A stretch of DNA of 64,000 nt, taken from NCBI GenBank assembly GCA_963743275.1, contig CAVUPB010000005.1, forward strand, positions 434,001-498,000. Reading direction: 5' to 3'. Positions 52,868 to 61,974 of this stretch are shown here, one piece after another. How positions within the stretch are numbered: the first letter of the stretch is position 1; each line of letters starts with the position of its first letter. The DNA comes from JALYLC01 sp963743275 (lineage in GTDB: Bacteria > Actinomycetota > Thermoleophilia > Gaiellales > JALYLC01). Made by a program: the position numbers and the translations under genes. The notes below the pieces were generated by a model, which saw only the letters and a program-made list of their open reading frames with translations, had not been told where the DNA came from and made no database searches.

Positions 52868-54160
52868 ATGCGCACGAGCACGACCCCATACAAGACCGCA
52901 GTCCACCGCCTCGCGACCGGCCGCATGCTCTCCGTGGCCGGCGGCGAGATCGCGTTCGTCGCGCTGATGGCGCTCGTCTTCGGCCGGACCCACTCCGCCA
53001 TCTGGGGCTCCGCCGCGCTGCTCGCCGTGGTCGGCACCTATGGCCTCGCCGCCCCGTTCGCGGGCATGCTCGGCGATCGCTTCGACCGCCGCATCGTGAT
53101 GGTCTGCTCCGACGCCGCGGGCGCCGTGATCAACGTCGCGCTCGTGTTCGCGCACGCCCCCACGCTGCTGATCGGGCTGGCGGCGCTGGGCGCGATCGCG
53201 CAGTCGCCGTACCTGTCCTCGTCGCAGGCGGCGATCCCGAACCTCGTGCCCGCGGAAGAGCTCGTGTGGGCGAACGCGCTGCGCTCCCGCGCGAGCAACC
53301 TCGGCTTCATGCTCGGGCCGGTCGCCGGCGGCGTGCTCGTCGCGACCGTCGGCGGGTCGTTCGCCTTCGCCTTCAACGCGATCGCGCTGGCGGTCTCGGC
53401 CGCGCTCGCCTGGAGCGTCGTCGGCACGTTCAGCGCGACGACCGGCGAGAAGCTGCGCGGCGGTCTCGGAGCGGGCTTCGCGTTCCTCTGGAACGACCGC
53501 GTGCTGCGCTGGATCACGGGCGCCTGGGTGCTCATCCTGGCCGGCGTCGGCGCGCTGCTCGTGTCGGAGTTCCCGCTCGCCGAGCTGTTCGGCTCGGGCT
53601 CGCTCGGCTACGGCCTCCTGATCAGCTCGTGGGGCGCGGGCACGCTGCTCGGCTCGGTCTTCGCCGCGCGCGCGATCAAGCGCTCGACGTACTGGTCGCT
53701 CGTCGCGGGCACACTCGGCCTCTCGCTCATGCTCGGCAGCGTCGCGATCGCGCCGTTCCTGTGGATCGTGTGCGTGACGCAGCTGATCGGCGGCTTCTTC
53801 GACACGTTCGTGAACGTCGCCGAGGAGACCGTGCGCCAGCAGCGCACCCCGGACGAGCTGCGCAGCCGCGTGTTCGCCGCGGGCGAGGCGATCGTCGTGA
53901 TCGCGATGTCGGCGTCGATCGCCGTCGGCGGCCCGCTCATCGAGGCCGCCGGGCCGCGCGCCGCCTACGCGCTCACGGGCGTGCTCGGCGTCCTCGCGAC
54001 CGTCACGATCTGGTGGGGCGCCTGGGAGCTGCACACGCAGAAGGTCGCGGCGGACGAGCAGGCGGCGGCCGGAGCCGAGGGGGCAGCGCACGAGCGCGCC
54101 CCGGGCGACCTGATCGAGGCCGCCACGCGCACCTCCGACGGGCAGTACGCGCGGATCTAG
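52868..54160 (+). CDS. MFS transporter (exporter type)
   Basis: 430 residues, 12 membrane segments. The loop 2-3 motif appears as GMLGDRFDRRIVMVCSDAA and VPAEELVWANALRSRASNLG is typical of the MFS_3 / enterobactin-exporter-like group. A charged soluble tail (AADEQAAAGAEGAAHERAPG) ends the protein. The substrate is unknown. Confidence 0.88.
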   Translation: MRTSTTPYKTAVHRLATGRMLSVAGGEIAFVALMALVFGRTHSAIWGSAALLAVVGTYGLAAPFAGMLGDRFDRRIVMVCSDAAGAVINVALVFAHAPTLLIGLAALGAIAQSPYLSSSQAAIPNLVPAEELVWANALRSRASNLGFMLGPVAGGVLVATVGGSFAFAFNAIALAVSAALAWSVVGTFSATTGEKLRGGLGAGFAFLWNDRVLRWITGAWVLILAGVGALLVSEFPLAELFGSGSLGYGLLISSWGAGTLLGSVFAARAIKRSTYWSLVAGTLGLSLMLGSVAIAPFLWIVCVTQLIGGFFDTFVNVAEETVRQQRTPDELRSRVFAAGEAIVVIAMSASIAVGGPLIEAAGPRAAYALTGVLGVLATVTIWWGAWELHTQKVAADEQAAAGAEGAAHERAPGDLIEAATRTSDGQYARI

Positions 54161-54166
54161 AGCAAT

Positions 54167-54787
54167 TCAGAGGGTCGGGCCCGCGGCGCGGAACGCGTCG
54201 CGGGCCGTGACCGTCTCGCGCAGGCGCTCGAGCTTGGGGTACGGGGCGAGGTCCATCCCCGTGTTGCGCGTGCGGAAGAGCACCGGCGCGGCGCAGCAAT
54301 CGGCGATCGTGAACGTCCCGAGCACGGTGCCGTTGCCGGCCACCAGGCGCTCGAAGAGCTCCAGCTGGTCGCCGATCTCGGCCGCCTTGGCGCGTCCGGC
54401 CTCGCGGTCGTGCGGCGCGGCGTCGAAGCCGACGCCCGGCACGAAGCCGAGGGAGACGCGCTCGACCTGGAAGAGCGCGGGGCGGAGCGTGAGCGCGAAG
54501 CGGTCGAGGAACTCGTCGACCGGTGCGCGCCCGGCCGCAGTGGCCGGGTAGAGGTCGGCACGGCCCTCGCGCAGCGCGAGGTAGCGCAGGATCGCATTCG
54601 ACTCGGCCAGAACGAGGCCGTCGTCCTCGAGCGCCGGAAGGCCGCCGAGCGGGTTGACGGCCAGGTACCAGTCGGGCCGCGGCTGCACCAGCGACACCTC
54701 GCGGCGGTCGTAGGCGAGGCCGAGCTCGGCCAGCAGGAACCGCACCTTGAGCGAGTTCGTCGAGATGGGGTGGTCGTAGAGGAGCAC
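54167..54787 (-). CDS. Glutathione S-transferase family protein
   Basis: 206 residues. N-terminal thioredoxin-like domain: YDHPISTNSLKVRFLLAELG, NPLGGLPALEDDGLVLAESN with the cis-Pro and the Glu/Ser glutathione contacts; the C-terminal helical domain ends FTIADCCAAPVLFRTRN. GTG at 54787 is chosen because the domain begins immediately; no clear ribosome site. Actinobacteria often lack glutathione, so another thiol may serve. Confidence 0.87.
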   Translation of the reverse strand: MLLYDHPISTNSLKVRFLLAELGLAYDRREVSLVQPRPDWYLAVNPLGGLPALEDDGLVLAESNAILRYLALREGRADLYPATAAGRAPVDEFLDRFALTLRPALFQVERVSLGFVPGVGFDAAPHDREAGRAKAAEIGDQLELFERLVAGNGTVLGTFTIADCCAAPVLFRTRNTGMDLAPYPKLERLRETVTARDAFRAAGPTL

Positions 54788-54834
54788 GCCCGGCGAGCGT
54801 ACGCGATCGCTCAGGGCCTTACCGCGACGGGGCC

Positions 54835-56562
54835 TCAGGCGACGCGCAGCTCGCGCCGGCTCTCGATCAGCGACTGGAGCTCGTCCGCGCGCATCGCCGA
54901 GCCGAAGTGGAAGCCCTGCAGGTGATCGCAGCGCAGCGCCGTGAGCGCCGCCTGCTGCGCGACCTCCTCGACACCCTCGGCGGTGACCGTCATCCCCAGC
55001 GCGTGCGCCAGGCGCACGACCGCCTCGACGATCGCCGCGTCGCTGCGATCGCCGCAGATGCCCGAGACGAACGCGCGGTCGATCTTGAGCATCGAGGCCG
55101 GGAACTCGCGCAGGTACGTGAGCGACGCGTAGCCGGTGCCGAAGTCGTCGATCGCGATCCCGAGCCCGGCGGCGCGCAGCCCGGCGAGGCTGCGGCGCGT
55201 CTCGGGCGTCGCATGCATGAGCGCGCGCTCGGTGACCTCGAGGCACAGGCGGCTCGGTGGCACACCCGCCGTGGCGCACGCCGAGAGCACGGTCTCGACC
55301 AGGCCGGGGCTCTCGATCAGCTGCGACGAGGCGTTGAACGCGACCCACGGCGAGCCGCTCGCGCCCAGCAGCTGCGCCGCGAGCTCGCAGGCCGCGTCCA
55401 GCATTGCACGGTCGATCTCGGCGATCAGCCCGCTGTCCTCGGCGACGCCGATGAACGCCTCGGGCGGGATCAGCCCGAGCTCGGGGTCGCGCAGGCGCGC
55501 GAGCGTCTCGACGCCGACGACGCTCCCCGTCGCGCTCGAGACGATCGGCTGGAAGCGGGCCTCGATCGCGTGCGCGGCGATCGCGCGCACGAGCATCTGC
55601 TGGGTCTCGAGGCGCTGCATCGCGCGCTCGTAGAGGCTCGTGTCGAACATCACGGAGCGGTCGCGGCCGGCGTTCTTGGCCGCGTGCAGCGCGGTGTCCG
55701 CGTCACGCAGCAGCGCCTCGGCGGTCGGCTGCCCGGCGCGGGCGAGCGCGATGCCGATGCTCGCGGTCACGTGCACCTCACGCCCGTGCAGCTCGATCGG
55801 GCGCGCGAGGATGGCGCGCAGATCCTCGGCGATCTGGAGCGCCTCGCCCTCGTCCTCGACCTCGTCGCAGACGACCGCGAACTCGTCGCTGCCGAAGCGC
55901 GCGACCGTGTCGCCCGGCCGCACGGCATCGCGCAGCCGCCGCGCGACCGCGATCAGCAGCAGGTCGCCTGCGAGGTGGCCGAGCGTGTCGTTGACGAGCT
56001 TGAACTGGTCGAGATCGACGATGCAGCCGGCGATCAGCCGCTGGGTGCGGCGGCTGCGGCCGATCGACGTGCGCAGGCCGTCGAGCAGGAGCGTCCGGTT
56101 CGGCAGGCTCGTGAGGCTGTCGTGCAGGGCCTGGTGGCGCAGCGCCTGCTCGGCGCGGCGCTGCTGGGTGACGTCGTGGAACGCCATCACCGCACCGCCG
56201 AGCACGCCGTCGGGGCCGACGATCGCCTGGCCCCAGAGGCGGCGGTGGCGCAGCTCGCCGTCGGCGCAGATCACGGCCTGTTCGAGCCCGTCGACGGGCT
56301 CCCCGGCCAGGAGCCGCGCGATCGGGGCGTCATGCGAGACGACCGGCGTGACGCCGTCGTCCTCGACGTGGACGCAGCGCCCGAGCCACGCATCCGCGCT
56401 CTCGCCCGGCCGCGGGCGGCCGTGGTAGCGCTCGGAGACGCGATTCCAGAGCACGATCGCCCCATCCGCGTCGGTCGCCACGATGCCCGCGTGCGCATGG
56501 TCGATGACCGCGCGCAGGAATGCGAGCTCACGGGCGCTTTCGGCAGCCGTACCGGCGTCCAT
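54835..56562 (-). CDS. PAS-GGDEF-EAL protein
   Basis: 575 residues: PAS (about 15-140), GGDEF (about 150-305) and EAL (about 325-565). The cyclase motif is changed to RFGSDEFAV while the I-site RPGD is kept, so synthesis is doubtful. In the EAL domain the key residues remain in ETLARL (EAL written ETL), LEVTERAL, IDDFGTGYASL, LKIDRAFV and TAEGVE, so cyclic di-GMP hydrolysis is likely. Together with the cyclase at 107-1120 it makes two c-di-GMP enzymes in the window, beside polysaccharide genes often controlled by this messenger. Confidence 0.9.
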   Translation of the reverse strand: MDAGTAAESARELAFLRAVIDHAHAGIVATDADGAIVLWNRVSERYHGRPRPGESADAWLGRCVHVEDDGVTPVVSHDAPIARLLAGEPVDGLEQAVICADGELRHRRLWGQAIVGPDGVLGGAVMAFHDVTQQRRAEQALRHQALHDSLTSLPNRTLLLDGLRTSIGRSRRTQRLIAGCIVDLDQFKLVNDTLGHLAGDLLLIAVARRLRDAVRPGDTVARFGSDEFAVVCDEVEDEGEALQIAEDLRAILARPIELHGREVHVTASIGIALARAGQPTAEALLRDADTALHAAKNAGRDRSVMFDTSLYERAMQRLETQQMLVRAIAAHAIEARFQPIVSSATGSVVGVETLARLRDPELGLIPPEAFIGVAEDSGLIAEIDRAMLDAACELAAQLLGASGSPWVAFNASSQLIESPGLVETVLSACATAGVPPSRLCLEVTERALMHATPETRRSLAGLRAAGLGIAIDDFGTGYASLTYLREFPASMLKIDRAFVSGICGDRSDAAIVEAVVRLAHALGMTVTAEGVEEVAQQAALTALRCDHLQGFHFGSAMRADELQSLIESRRELRVA

Positions 56563-56650
56563 GAGAGCCGATATCGGCACGTGACGCCTGTTACGTGAGA
56601 GCGTCTTTCGGCACGACTCGTAAGATCGGCTGGTCCGACAGGGAGAGAGC

Positions 56651-57424
56651 ATGGGCAGCACCGGAAGCGCGGTCGTCACGGGCGCCGCGATGGGCATCGG
56701 GTACGCGGTCGCGCAGCGGCTCGTCGCCGACGGCTACGCCGTCGTCTGCGTCGACTGGAACGGCGAGGCGCTCGAGCGCGCCGTCGCGGCCCTCGGAACG
56801 GCCGCGACCGGCGTGCAGGGCGACATCGGCGAGTGGGCGACGCACGAACGCGCGGCGGACGCCGCCGAGGCCGCGGGCAGGCTGCGCGCGTGGGTCAACA
56901 ACGCCGGCATCGACTGGAGCGCCCGCGCGCACGAGGCCGACGCCGAGCACATCGACCGCGGCCTTCGCGTCCTCCTCAACGGACCGATGTACGGCACCGC
57001 CGTCGCGGTGCGGCGGATGCTCGCGAGCGGGGGCGGCGCGATCGTCAACGTCGCCTCGATCCAGGGCACGGCCGCGTTCCCGGGCTACTACGTCTACGGC
57101 GCCGCGAAGGCCGGCGTCGCGCAGATCGCGCGCAACGTCTGCATCGACTACGCGCACCGGGGCATCCGCTGCAACACCGTGCTGCCCGGGACCGTGGCGA
57201 CCCCGATGACCGAGTCGGTGCTGCCGCCCGGGCTCGAGCGCGACGAGGCGCTGCGCGTGGAGGGCCTGCTCGCGCCGATGGGCCGCGTCGCGCAGCCCGA
57301 GGAGCTCGCCGCCGCGATCGCCTTCCTCGTCTCGGATGCGGCCTCGTACGTGAACGGCACCGGGCTGACCGTCGACGGCGGCTCGATGGCGCGCTGCTAC
57401 GCCTACGAGCCGGCGCCGATCTGA
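56651..57424 (+). CDS. Short-chain dehydrogenase/reductase
   Basis: 257 residues. Cofactor motif VVTGAAMGIGYAVAQ, NNAG in RAWVNNAGIDW, catalytic Ser in IVNVASIQGTA and YxxxK in YYVYGAAKAGVAQIA are complete. Aspartate after strand 2 (VVCVDWNG) favours NAD. AGGGAGAGAG precedes the ATG. It is convergent with a dehydrogenase/dehydratase pair and probably acts in the same sugar or sugar-acid pathway. Confidence 0.93.
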   Translation: MGSTGSAVVTGAAMGIGYAVAQRLVADGYAVVCVDWNGEALERAVAALGTAATGVQGDIGEWATHERAADAAEAAGRLRAWVNNAGIDWSARAHEADAEHIDRGLRVLLNGPMYGTAVAVRRMLASGGGAIVNVASIQGTAAFPGYYVYGAAKAGVAQIARNVCIDYAHRGIRCNTVLPGTVATPMTESVLPPGLERDEALRVEGLLAPMGRVAQPEELAAAIAFLVSDAASYVNGTGLTVDGGSMARCYAYEPAPI

Positions 57425-57429
57425 GCCCC

Positions 57430-58419
57430 TCAGACCGCGAGGACGGTCAGGCCGAGTTCGGCCGCAAGATCGGCCAGCCGCTGCGCGAGCGACGGCGCGA
57501 GCGCGAAGCGCGCACCCGGGTCGAGGGGGAGCGGCGGCAGGCTGCTGCCGGGTATCCGCAACGGCTCGGCCCCGTCCTCGCGCGGGGCGCCCATCACGTA
57601 CGCAAGCATGGCGTCGAGCCGGTCGGCGAGCTCGTCCGGCGGCCCGAAGCGGCCTGGATCGAGCGCGATCAGGAAGACGCCCTGGTCGTCCGGGCCGGGG
57701 TCGGCGGACACGGCGCCGGCGCCCGAGACGACCCCGGCGAGCGCCTCGACGAGGAGCGCGAGCGCGAAGCCCTTGGCGCCCCCGAGCGGCTGCAGCAGGC
57801 CGTCGCGCATCCACGCCTCCGGCACCGGACGGCCCGCGTCCTGGAGCACGCGCACCTTGCCGAACGCCGCGACGCTGGTGGCGAGATCGACGACGAGATG
57901 CGGCGGGCGGGCGCGCGGGATGCCCGCCGCCAGCGGATTCGTGGAGAGCCGGGCCGCGCTCGCACCCGGAGGCGCCACGGTCTGCTCGGCCCCGGAGTCG
58001 TTGGCGAACGCGAGCAGCGCGACGCCGTGCCCGCAGGCGCGGTCCGCGTAGTCCGCAAGGCGGCCGCAGTGGCCCGAGCGCCGCACCGCGACGGCGGCCA
58101 CCCCGTGCTCGCGCGCCCGCTCGGCGGCGAGATCGACGGCGAACGTGCAGACCGCCTGGCCGAGCGCGTGCCGGCCGTCGACGGTCAGCGTCGCACCGTC
58201 GTCGCGCACCACCTCGGCTCGCTGCGAGGGCACGATCGTGCCCGCGCGCCAGGCTTCGGCGTACTGCACGAGACGCCGGAGCCCGTGCGACGGATGGCCG
58301 CCCACCTCCGCGCGCACGAGCAGCTCCGCCATCCTCCCGGCGTCGCCCGGGCGCGCTCCCATGCGCCCGGCGACGTCGCAGGCGAAGCGCACGGCCTCTG
58401 CGGCGGTCACCTCCGTCAT
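57430..58419 (-). CDS. Malate/L-lactate (LDH2/MDH2-type) dehydrogenase
   Basis: 329 residues of the NAD(P)-dependent type-2 family: GGHPSHGLRRLVQY, VAVRRSGHCGRLADYA (catalytic His), STNPLAAGIPR and LGGAKGFALALLVEALAGVV. Family members reduce 2-keto acids, ureidoglycolate or sugar-derived keto acids. Its ATG overlaps the stop of the upstream dehydratase (ATGA), so the two are coupled in one operon. Confidence 0.9.
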   Translation of the reverse strand: MTEVTAAEAVRFACDVAGRMGARPGDAGRMAELLVRAEVGGHPSHGLRRLVQYAEAWRAGTIVPSQRAEVVRDDGATLTVDGRHALGQAVCTFAVDLAAERAREHGVAAVAVRRSGHCGRLADYADRACGHGVALLAFANDSGAEQTVAPPGASAARLSTNPLAAGIPRARPPHLVVDLATSVAAFGKVRVLQDAGRPVPEAWMRDGLLQPLGGAKGFALALLVEALAGVVSGAGAVSADPGPDDQGVFLIALDPGRFGPPDELADRLDAMLAYVMGAPREDGAEPLRIPGSSLPPLPLDPGARFALAPSLAQRLADLAAELGLTVLAV

Positions 58420-59585
58420 GGCACCGAATAGTGCGCGAGGGCGTCGCGGTCGATCTCCACTCCGAGGCCGGGCTGCTGCGGGATCGCGATGCGCCCGTCG
58501 ACCATGCGCAGCTCCTCGCCCGTGAGGTCGCGGCGCAGTCCCGACGCGCACAGCTCGCGCGGCAGGAACTCGATCAGGCGGATCTCGGGACGCGCGGCCG
58601 CGAGGTGCGCGGCCGCCGCGATCGAGATGCCCGTCTTCCAGAGATGCGGCACGACCGGCAGGCCGCGCTCGACGGCGAGGTCGCACACGCGCCGGGCCTC
58701 CGTGAGGCCGCCGACGCGCCCGATGTCGGGCTGTGCGACGCCGATCCGGCCGTGATCCATGAGCTGCGCGAACTCGTGCCGCGTCGTCAGCCACTCGCCG
58801 CCGGCAATCGGGATCGGCTGCTCCTCGGCCAGCCTGCGGTGGCCGTCGAGGTCGTCGGGCCAGAGCGGCGTCTCGAGCAGGTAGACGTCGAGCTCGGGCC
58901 AGTCGCGGATCACGCGCAGCGCGGTGTCGGCGTCGGGGAACGCGTACTGGACGTCGACGAGCAGCGTCATCTCGGGCCCGACCGCCTGCCGCACGGCTGC
59001 CACGACCTCGGTCGCGCGCTCGTGCGGCTCGTGCAGGCCGGCGTGCGCGTAGGGGCCGTTGAGTGTGACCTCCGCCTTGATCGCGCGGAATCCGAGCTCC
59101 CGCGCGCGCACCGCCCATGCGCACAGCGAGTCGCAGTAGGCCGCGAACCCGGAGACCTCGGGCTGGAGCGAGGCATACGGCGTGATGTGCTCGACGCGGG
59201 CGCCGCCGAGCAGCTCGTGGCAGGGCTTGCCGAGGGCCTTGCCGCGCAGGTCGTGCAACGCCATGTCGAGTGCCCCGATGGCGTTGACGACCGCGCCGCG
59301 GCGGCCGTTCATCGCGGTGCCGACGTAGAGCCGCTCCCACAGCCCCTCGACGTCGAGCGGATCGGCGCCGAGCAGGATCTCGCGCATGCCGACGCCCATC
59401 GTGTGCGTCCCGCGCGCGTCGATGCAGGCCCGCGCGATCCACGGGTTGACGTCGGTCTCGCCGATGCCGGAGATGCCCTCGTCGGTGTGGATCTCGACGA
59501 CGATGTCGTCCTGTGCGGACGACGTCGCGCCGACGTCGACGTCGGGCTGCAACAGGACGTGGCAGTCGATCCCCGTGATCCGCAC
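58416..59585 (-). CDS. Mandelate racemase/muconate lactonizing enzyme family dehydratase
   Basis: About 389 residues. N-terminal cap (VVEIHTDEGISGIGETDVNP) and barrel with FRAIKAEVTLNG (Lys), LLVDVQYAFPD (Asp), YLLETPLWPDD (Glu), IAGGEWLTTRHE (Glu), IGVAQPDIGRVGG (Asp) and VVPHLWKTGIS (His). This set suits a sugar-acid dehydratase. GTG 59585 is chosen since the domain starts there. First gene of the operon, divergent from a DtxR-like regulator. Confidence 0.9.
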   Translation of the reverse strand: MRITGIDCHVLLQPDVDVGATSSAQDDIVVEIHTDEGISGIGETDVNPWIARACIDARGTHTMGVGMREILLGADPLDVEGLWERLYVGTAMNGRRGAVVNAIGALDMALHDLRGKALGKPCHELLGGARVEHITPYASLQPEVSGFAAYCDSLCAWAVRARELGFRAIKAEVTLNGPYAHAGLHEPHERATEVVAAVRQAVGPEMTLLVDVQYAFPDADTALRVIRDWPELDVYLLETPLWPDDLDGHRRLAEEQPIPIAGGEWLTTRHEFAQLMDHGRIGVAQPDIGRVGGLTEARRVCDLAVERGLPVVPHLWKTGISIAAAAHLAAARPEIRLIEFLPRELCASGLRRDLTGEELRMVDGRIAIPQQPGLGVEIDRDALAHYSVP

Positions 59586-59650
59586 CGCACGGGACTGTAT
59601 GGCGTTCGCCAACCCCACGGCGCTGGCCCGGCGCGCTAGATTTGTGGCGG

Positions 59651-60103
59651 ATGCCACCGAGTACCGAACGCCCCTCCCCCGTCAACCGCACGGCGCTCAC
59701 GCCGAGCGTCGAGGGCTATCTGAGCGCGATCTACGCACTCGCGCGCGACGACGAGCCGGTCGGGACACAGGCGATCGCGTCCGAGCTCGGCATCGCCGCG
59801 CCCTCGGTCACCGAGATGCTGCGCCGGCTGGACGCGCACGGGCTCGTCGAGTACCGGCGCGGCAGCGGCGCGCGGCTGACGCGCTCGGGCATCCTCGTCG
59901 CACGGCGCCAGGAGCGCCGGCGCGCCGTGATCGAGGCCTTCATCACGACGACGATCGGCCTGCCGGCGGAGGAGGCGGCGGAGGAGGCGCGCACGCTCGA
60001 GCATCACCTCAGCGACCGCCTGGTGGCACGCATCGGCGAGATCGTCGGCGAAGCGCCCGGCGCCTGGTGCCGCCGCGTCGGCACGCTGCCCGACCCGGAG
60101 TAA
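59651..60103 (+). CDS. DtxR/MntR-like metalloregulator
   Basis: 150 residues. N-terminal winged helix (SVEGYLSAIYALARDDEPVG, SELGIAAPSVTEMLRRLDAH) and the dimer/metal domain with ARTLEHHLSDRLVARI; no SH3 domain. Family members sense Mn(II) or Fe(II). It lacks a clear ribosome site and has a short leader. The nearby SelD and Fur genes give a loose metal/trace-element theme. Confidence 0.85.
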   Translation: MPPSTERPSPVNRTALTPSVEGYLSAIYALARDDEPVGTQAIASELGIAAPSVTEMLRRLDAHGLVEYRRGSGARLTRSGILVARRQERRRAVIEAFITTTIGLPAEEAAEEARTLEHHLSDRLVARIGEIVGEAPGAWCRRVGTLPDPE

Positions 60104-60260
60104 GGCCCCGTCTCGGTAGGGCGCGGTGCCTGGCGGCGTCGAGCGCCGCCTGGAACGCGATCGACCCTCGCAAGATCGTCCTGATCGGGCCGCGGGCCGA
60201 TCGCGCCCCAGACGACCCTCGCCACTCGCCAGACCCACACGCCCTACCGAGACGGGCCCT
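60104..60260. repeat. Nested palindromic element with 17-bp outer arms
   Basis: Outer arms CCCGTCTCGGTAGGGCG (60107-60123) and its reverse complement (60240-60256) are perfect and extend with one mismatch. Inside are GGCGGCG...CGCCGCC (about 60133-60151) and GATCGG...CCGATC. It starts one base after the DtxR-like stop codon. Either a small non-autonomous mobile element or a large structured terminator. Confidence 0.6.
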
Positions 60261-60265
60261 AGTTT

Positions 60266-60331
60266 GGCTCGGGGACGGCAGCGCGCCTGGGGATCGGGCG
60301 GACGAGCCGCCCGCGCGTCCCGCCCCGAGCC
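60266..60331 (-). terminator. Compound hairpin downstream of selD
   Basis: Arms GGCTCGGGG (60266-60274) and CCCCGAGCC (60323-60331) enclose an inner stem GGGCGG-ACGAG-CCGCCC (60296-60312). It lies about 35 nt after the selD stop and could end its transcript. It is not a tRNA: no anticodon arm or T loop could be found on either strand. Confidence 0.45.
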
Positions 60332-60366
60332 GCTTCGAGCTTATCCGAGCGCTATAGCCTTTCGTC

Positions 60367-61383
60367 TCACACGAGCGTGATGCGGCCGGGCGCTCCGGCG
60401 ACGATCTCGCCGACCACCCACCCGAGCGCTCCCGCCGCCTCGCGCGGCACCGCGGCGAGCAGGCCGCCCGAGGTCTGCGCGTCGCACGCCAGCAGCGCCA
60501 GCACCGGATCGACGTTCGCTGCGACGTCGGTGAACGCGCCGGCTGCCGCGCGGTTGCGCTGCGAGCCTCCCGGCACGAGGCCGGCGCGCGCCAGCCGCTC
60601 GACGCCCTCGAGCAGCGGCAGATCGGCGCTCGAGACGCGCGCGTGCACCCCGGACGCGGCGCACAGCTCGCGCAGGTGGCCGAGCAGGCCGAAGCCGGTC
60701 ACGTCGGTCACGGCGTGCGGGCCGATGGCGCGCAGCGCGCTCGCGGCCGCGCGGTTGAGCGTCGTCATCGAGGCGACGGCGGCGGCGAGCACGTCCTCGT
60801 CGACCGCGTCCCTGCGCAGCGCGTTCGCGACGATCCCGGTGCCGAGCGCCTTCGTGAGCACGAGGACGTCGCCGGCCTCCGCACCTGCGTTGCGCCAGAT
60901 GCGATCGGGGTGGACGAGCCCGGTCACGGCCAGGCCGTAGAGCGGCTCGGCGGCGGTGATCGTGTGCCCGCCGAGGATCGGCGCCCCGGCAGCATTCGCG
61001 ACATCGGCGCCGCCGCGCAGGATCGCGCTCACGTCCTCGCCCGGGAGGTCGGCCGGGAAGCCGCCGATGGCGAGGGCGAAGAGCGGCTCGCCGCCCATCG
61101 CGAAGACGTCCGAGATCGCGTTGGTCGCCGCGATGCGGCCGAAGTCGTAGGGATCGTCGACGATCGGCGTGAACACGTCGACGGTCTGGACGATCGCCTG
61201 ATCGTCCCCCAGGCGCACGACCGCGGCGTCGTCGAGCGTCTCGTTGCCGACCAGGATGCGGTCGTCGCCCGCGGCGGCGCGCGGCACTCCGTGCAGCAGC
61301 TCCGAGAGCCGCTCGGCCGGCACCTTGCAGGCGCACCCGCCGCCCGCGGCGCGCTGCGTCAGCCTCGGGAGCTCGACCCTCAC
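60367..61383 (-). CDS. selD: Selenophosphate synthetase SelD
   Basis: 338 residues. SelD makes selenophosphate from selenide and ATP for selenocysteine or selenouridine. The active-site text GGGCACKVPAE carries Cys at the catalytic place (no in-frame UGA) and the essential Lys. ILVGNETLDDAAVVRLGDDQ, QTVDVFTPIVDDPYDFGRIA and ATNAISDVFAMGGEP are family hallmarks. GTG start at 61383. No selA, selB or tRNA-Sec is seen nearby. Divergent from a Fur-family gene by 53 nt. Confidence 0.95.
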   Translation of the reverse strand: MRVELPRLTQRAAGGGCACKVPAERLSELLHGVPRAAAGDDRILVGNETLDDAAVVRLGDDQAIVQTVDVFTPIVDDPYDFGRIAATNAISDVFAMGGEPLFALAIGGFPADLPGEDVSAILRGGADVANAAGAPILGGHTITAAEPLYGLAVTGLVHPDRIWRNAGAEAGDVLVLTKALGTGIVANALRRDAVDEDVLAAAVASMTTLNRAAASALRAIGPHAVTDVTGFGLLGHLRELCAASGVHARVSSADLPLLEGVERLARAGLVPGGSQRNRAAAGAFTDVAANVDPVLALLACDAQTSGGLLAAVPREAAGALGWVVGEIVAGAPGRITLV

Positions 61384-61436
61384 GGAGCCGATCGTACCGC
61401 CGATCGCCGTGGCCGATGCTCTACGCTCGGCCGAGG

Positions 61437-61901
61437 ATGACCACCGCCCATACCGGTCCGCGCATCGAGGCCGAGACGCTGCCCGAGGCCGTCGCCGCCC
61501 TGCGGGCGCGCGGCCTGCGCCTCTCGGCGGCGCGGCGCGAGGTGCTCGCCGCGCTCTACTCGACGGACCAGCCTCTGAGCGCCGAGCAGATCGCCGAGGG
61601 AACCGCCACGGGCCCGCCGCAGGACCTCGCCTCCGTCTACCGCAACCTCGAGACCCTCGAGCGCCTCGGGCTGGTGCAGCACGTCCACCTGGGGCACGGC
61701 GCGGGGCGCTACGTGCGCGCCGGGCGCGAGCGCGAGTACCTCGTGTGCGAGCGCTGCGGCGTCCATCGGGCCGTGCCGCCGGAGCAACTCGACGGGGTCC
61801 GCGCCGCGGTGCGCGACGCGACCGGGCTCGAGGCGCGCTTCAGCCACTTCCCCATCGTCGGCCTCTGCCGCGACTGCGCGGCGGCCGAGGCCGGCGTTTA
61901 G
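61437..61901 (+). CDS. Fur family metalloregulator
   Basis: 154 residues. Winged helix (RARGLRLSAARREVLAALYS, DLASVYRNLETLERLGLVQH) and the structural zinc cysteines CERC and CRDC. Zur, Fur or Nur identity cannot be settled from the ligands visible (HVHLGHGAGRY, HFPIVGLC). ATG 61437 follows GAGG closely; an in-frame ATG at 61416 is possible. It could regulate the divergent selD or act elsewhere. Confidence 0.9.
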   Translation: MTTAHTGPRIEAETLPEAVAALRARGLRLSAARREVLAALYSTDQPLSAEQIAEGTATGPPQDLASVYRNLETLERLGLVQHVHLGHGAGRYVRAGREREYLVCERCGVHRAVPPEQLDGVRAAVRDATGLEARFSHFPIVGLCRDCAAAEAGV

Positions 61902-61907
61902 GGCGGG

Positions 61908-61945
61908 CCCTGAGAACGTCGCGCGCCCCGGGAGGGCTCAGGGCA
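61908..61945. terminator. Hairpin between Fur-like gene and convergent gene
   Basis: GCCCTGAG (61908-61915) pairs with CTCAGGGC (61938-61945); an overlapping GGGAGG...CCTCCC (61931-61952) is an alternative fold for the other strand. Lies between convergent genes. Confidence 0.5.
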
Positions 61946-61974
61946 CCTCCCGGAGCGGCGATCGCGCGATGACG

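Noticed and set aside
60104..60366. tRNA-Sec next to selD
   Set aside because: No UCA anticodon arm, T loop or long acceptor stem could be found on either strand; the hairpins there have a different layout.
60367..61383. SelD as a selenoprotein
   Set aside because: The catalytic position is a normal Cys codon; no in-frame UGA is present.
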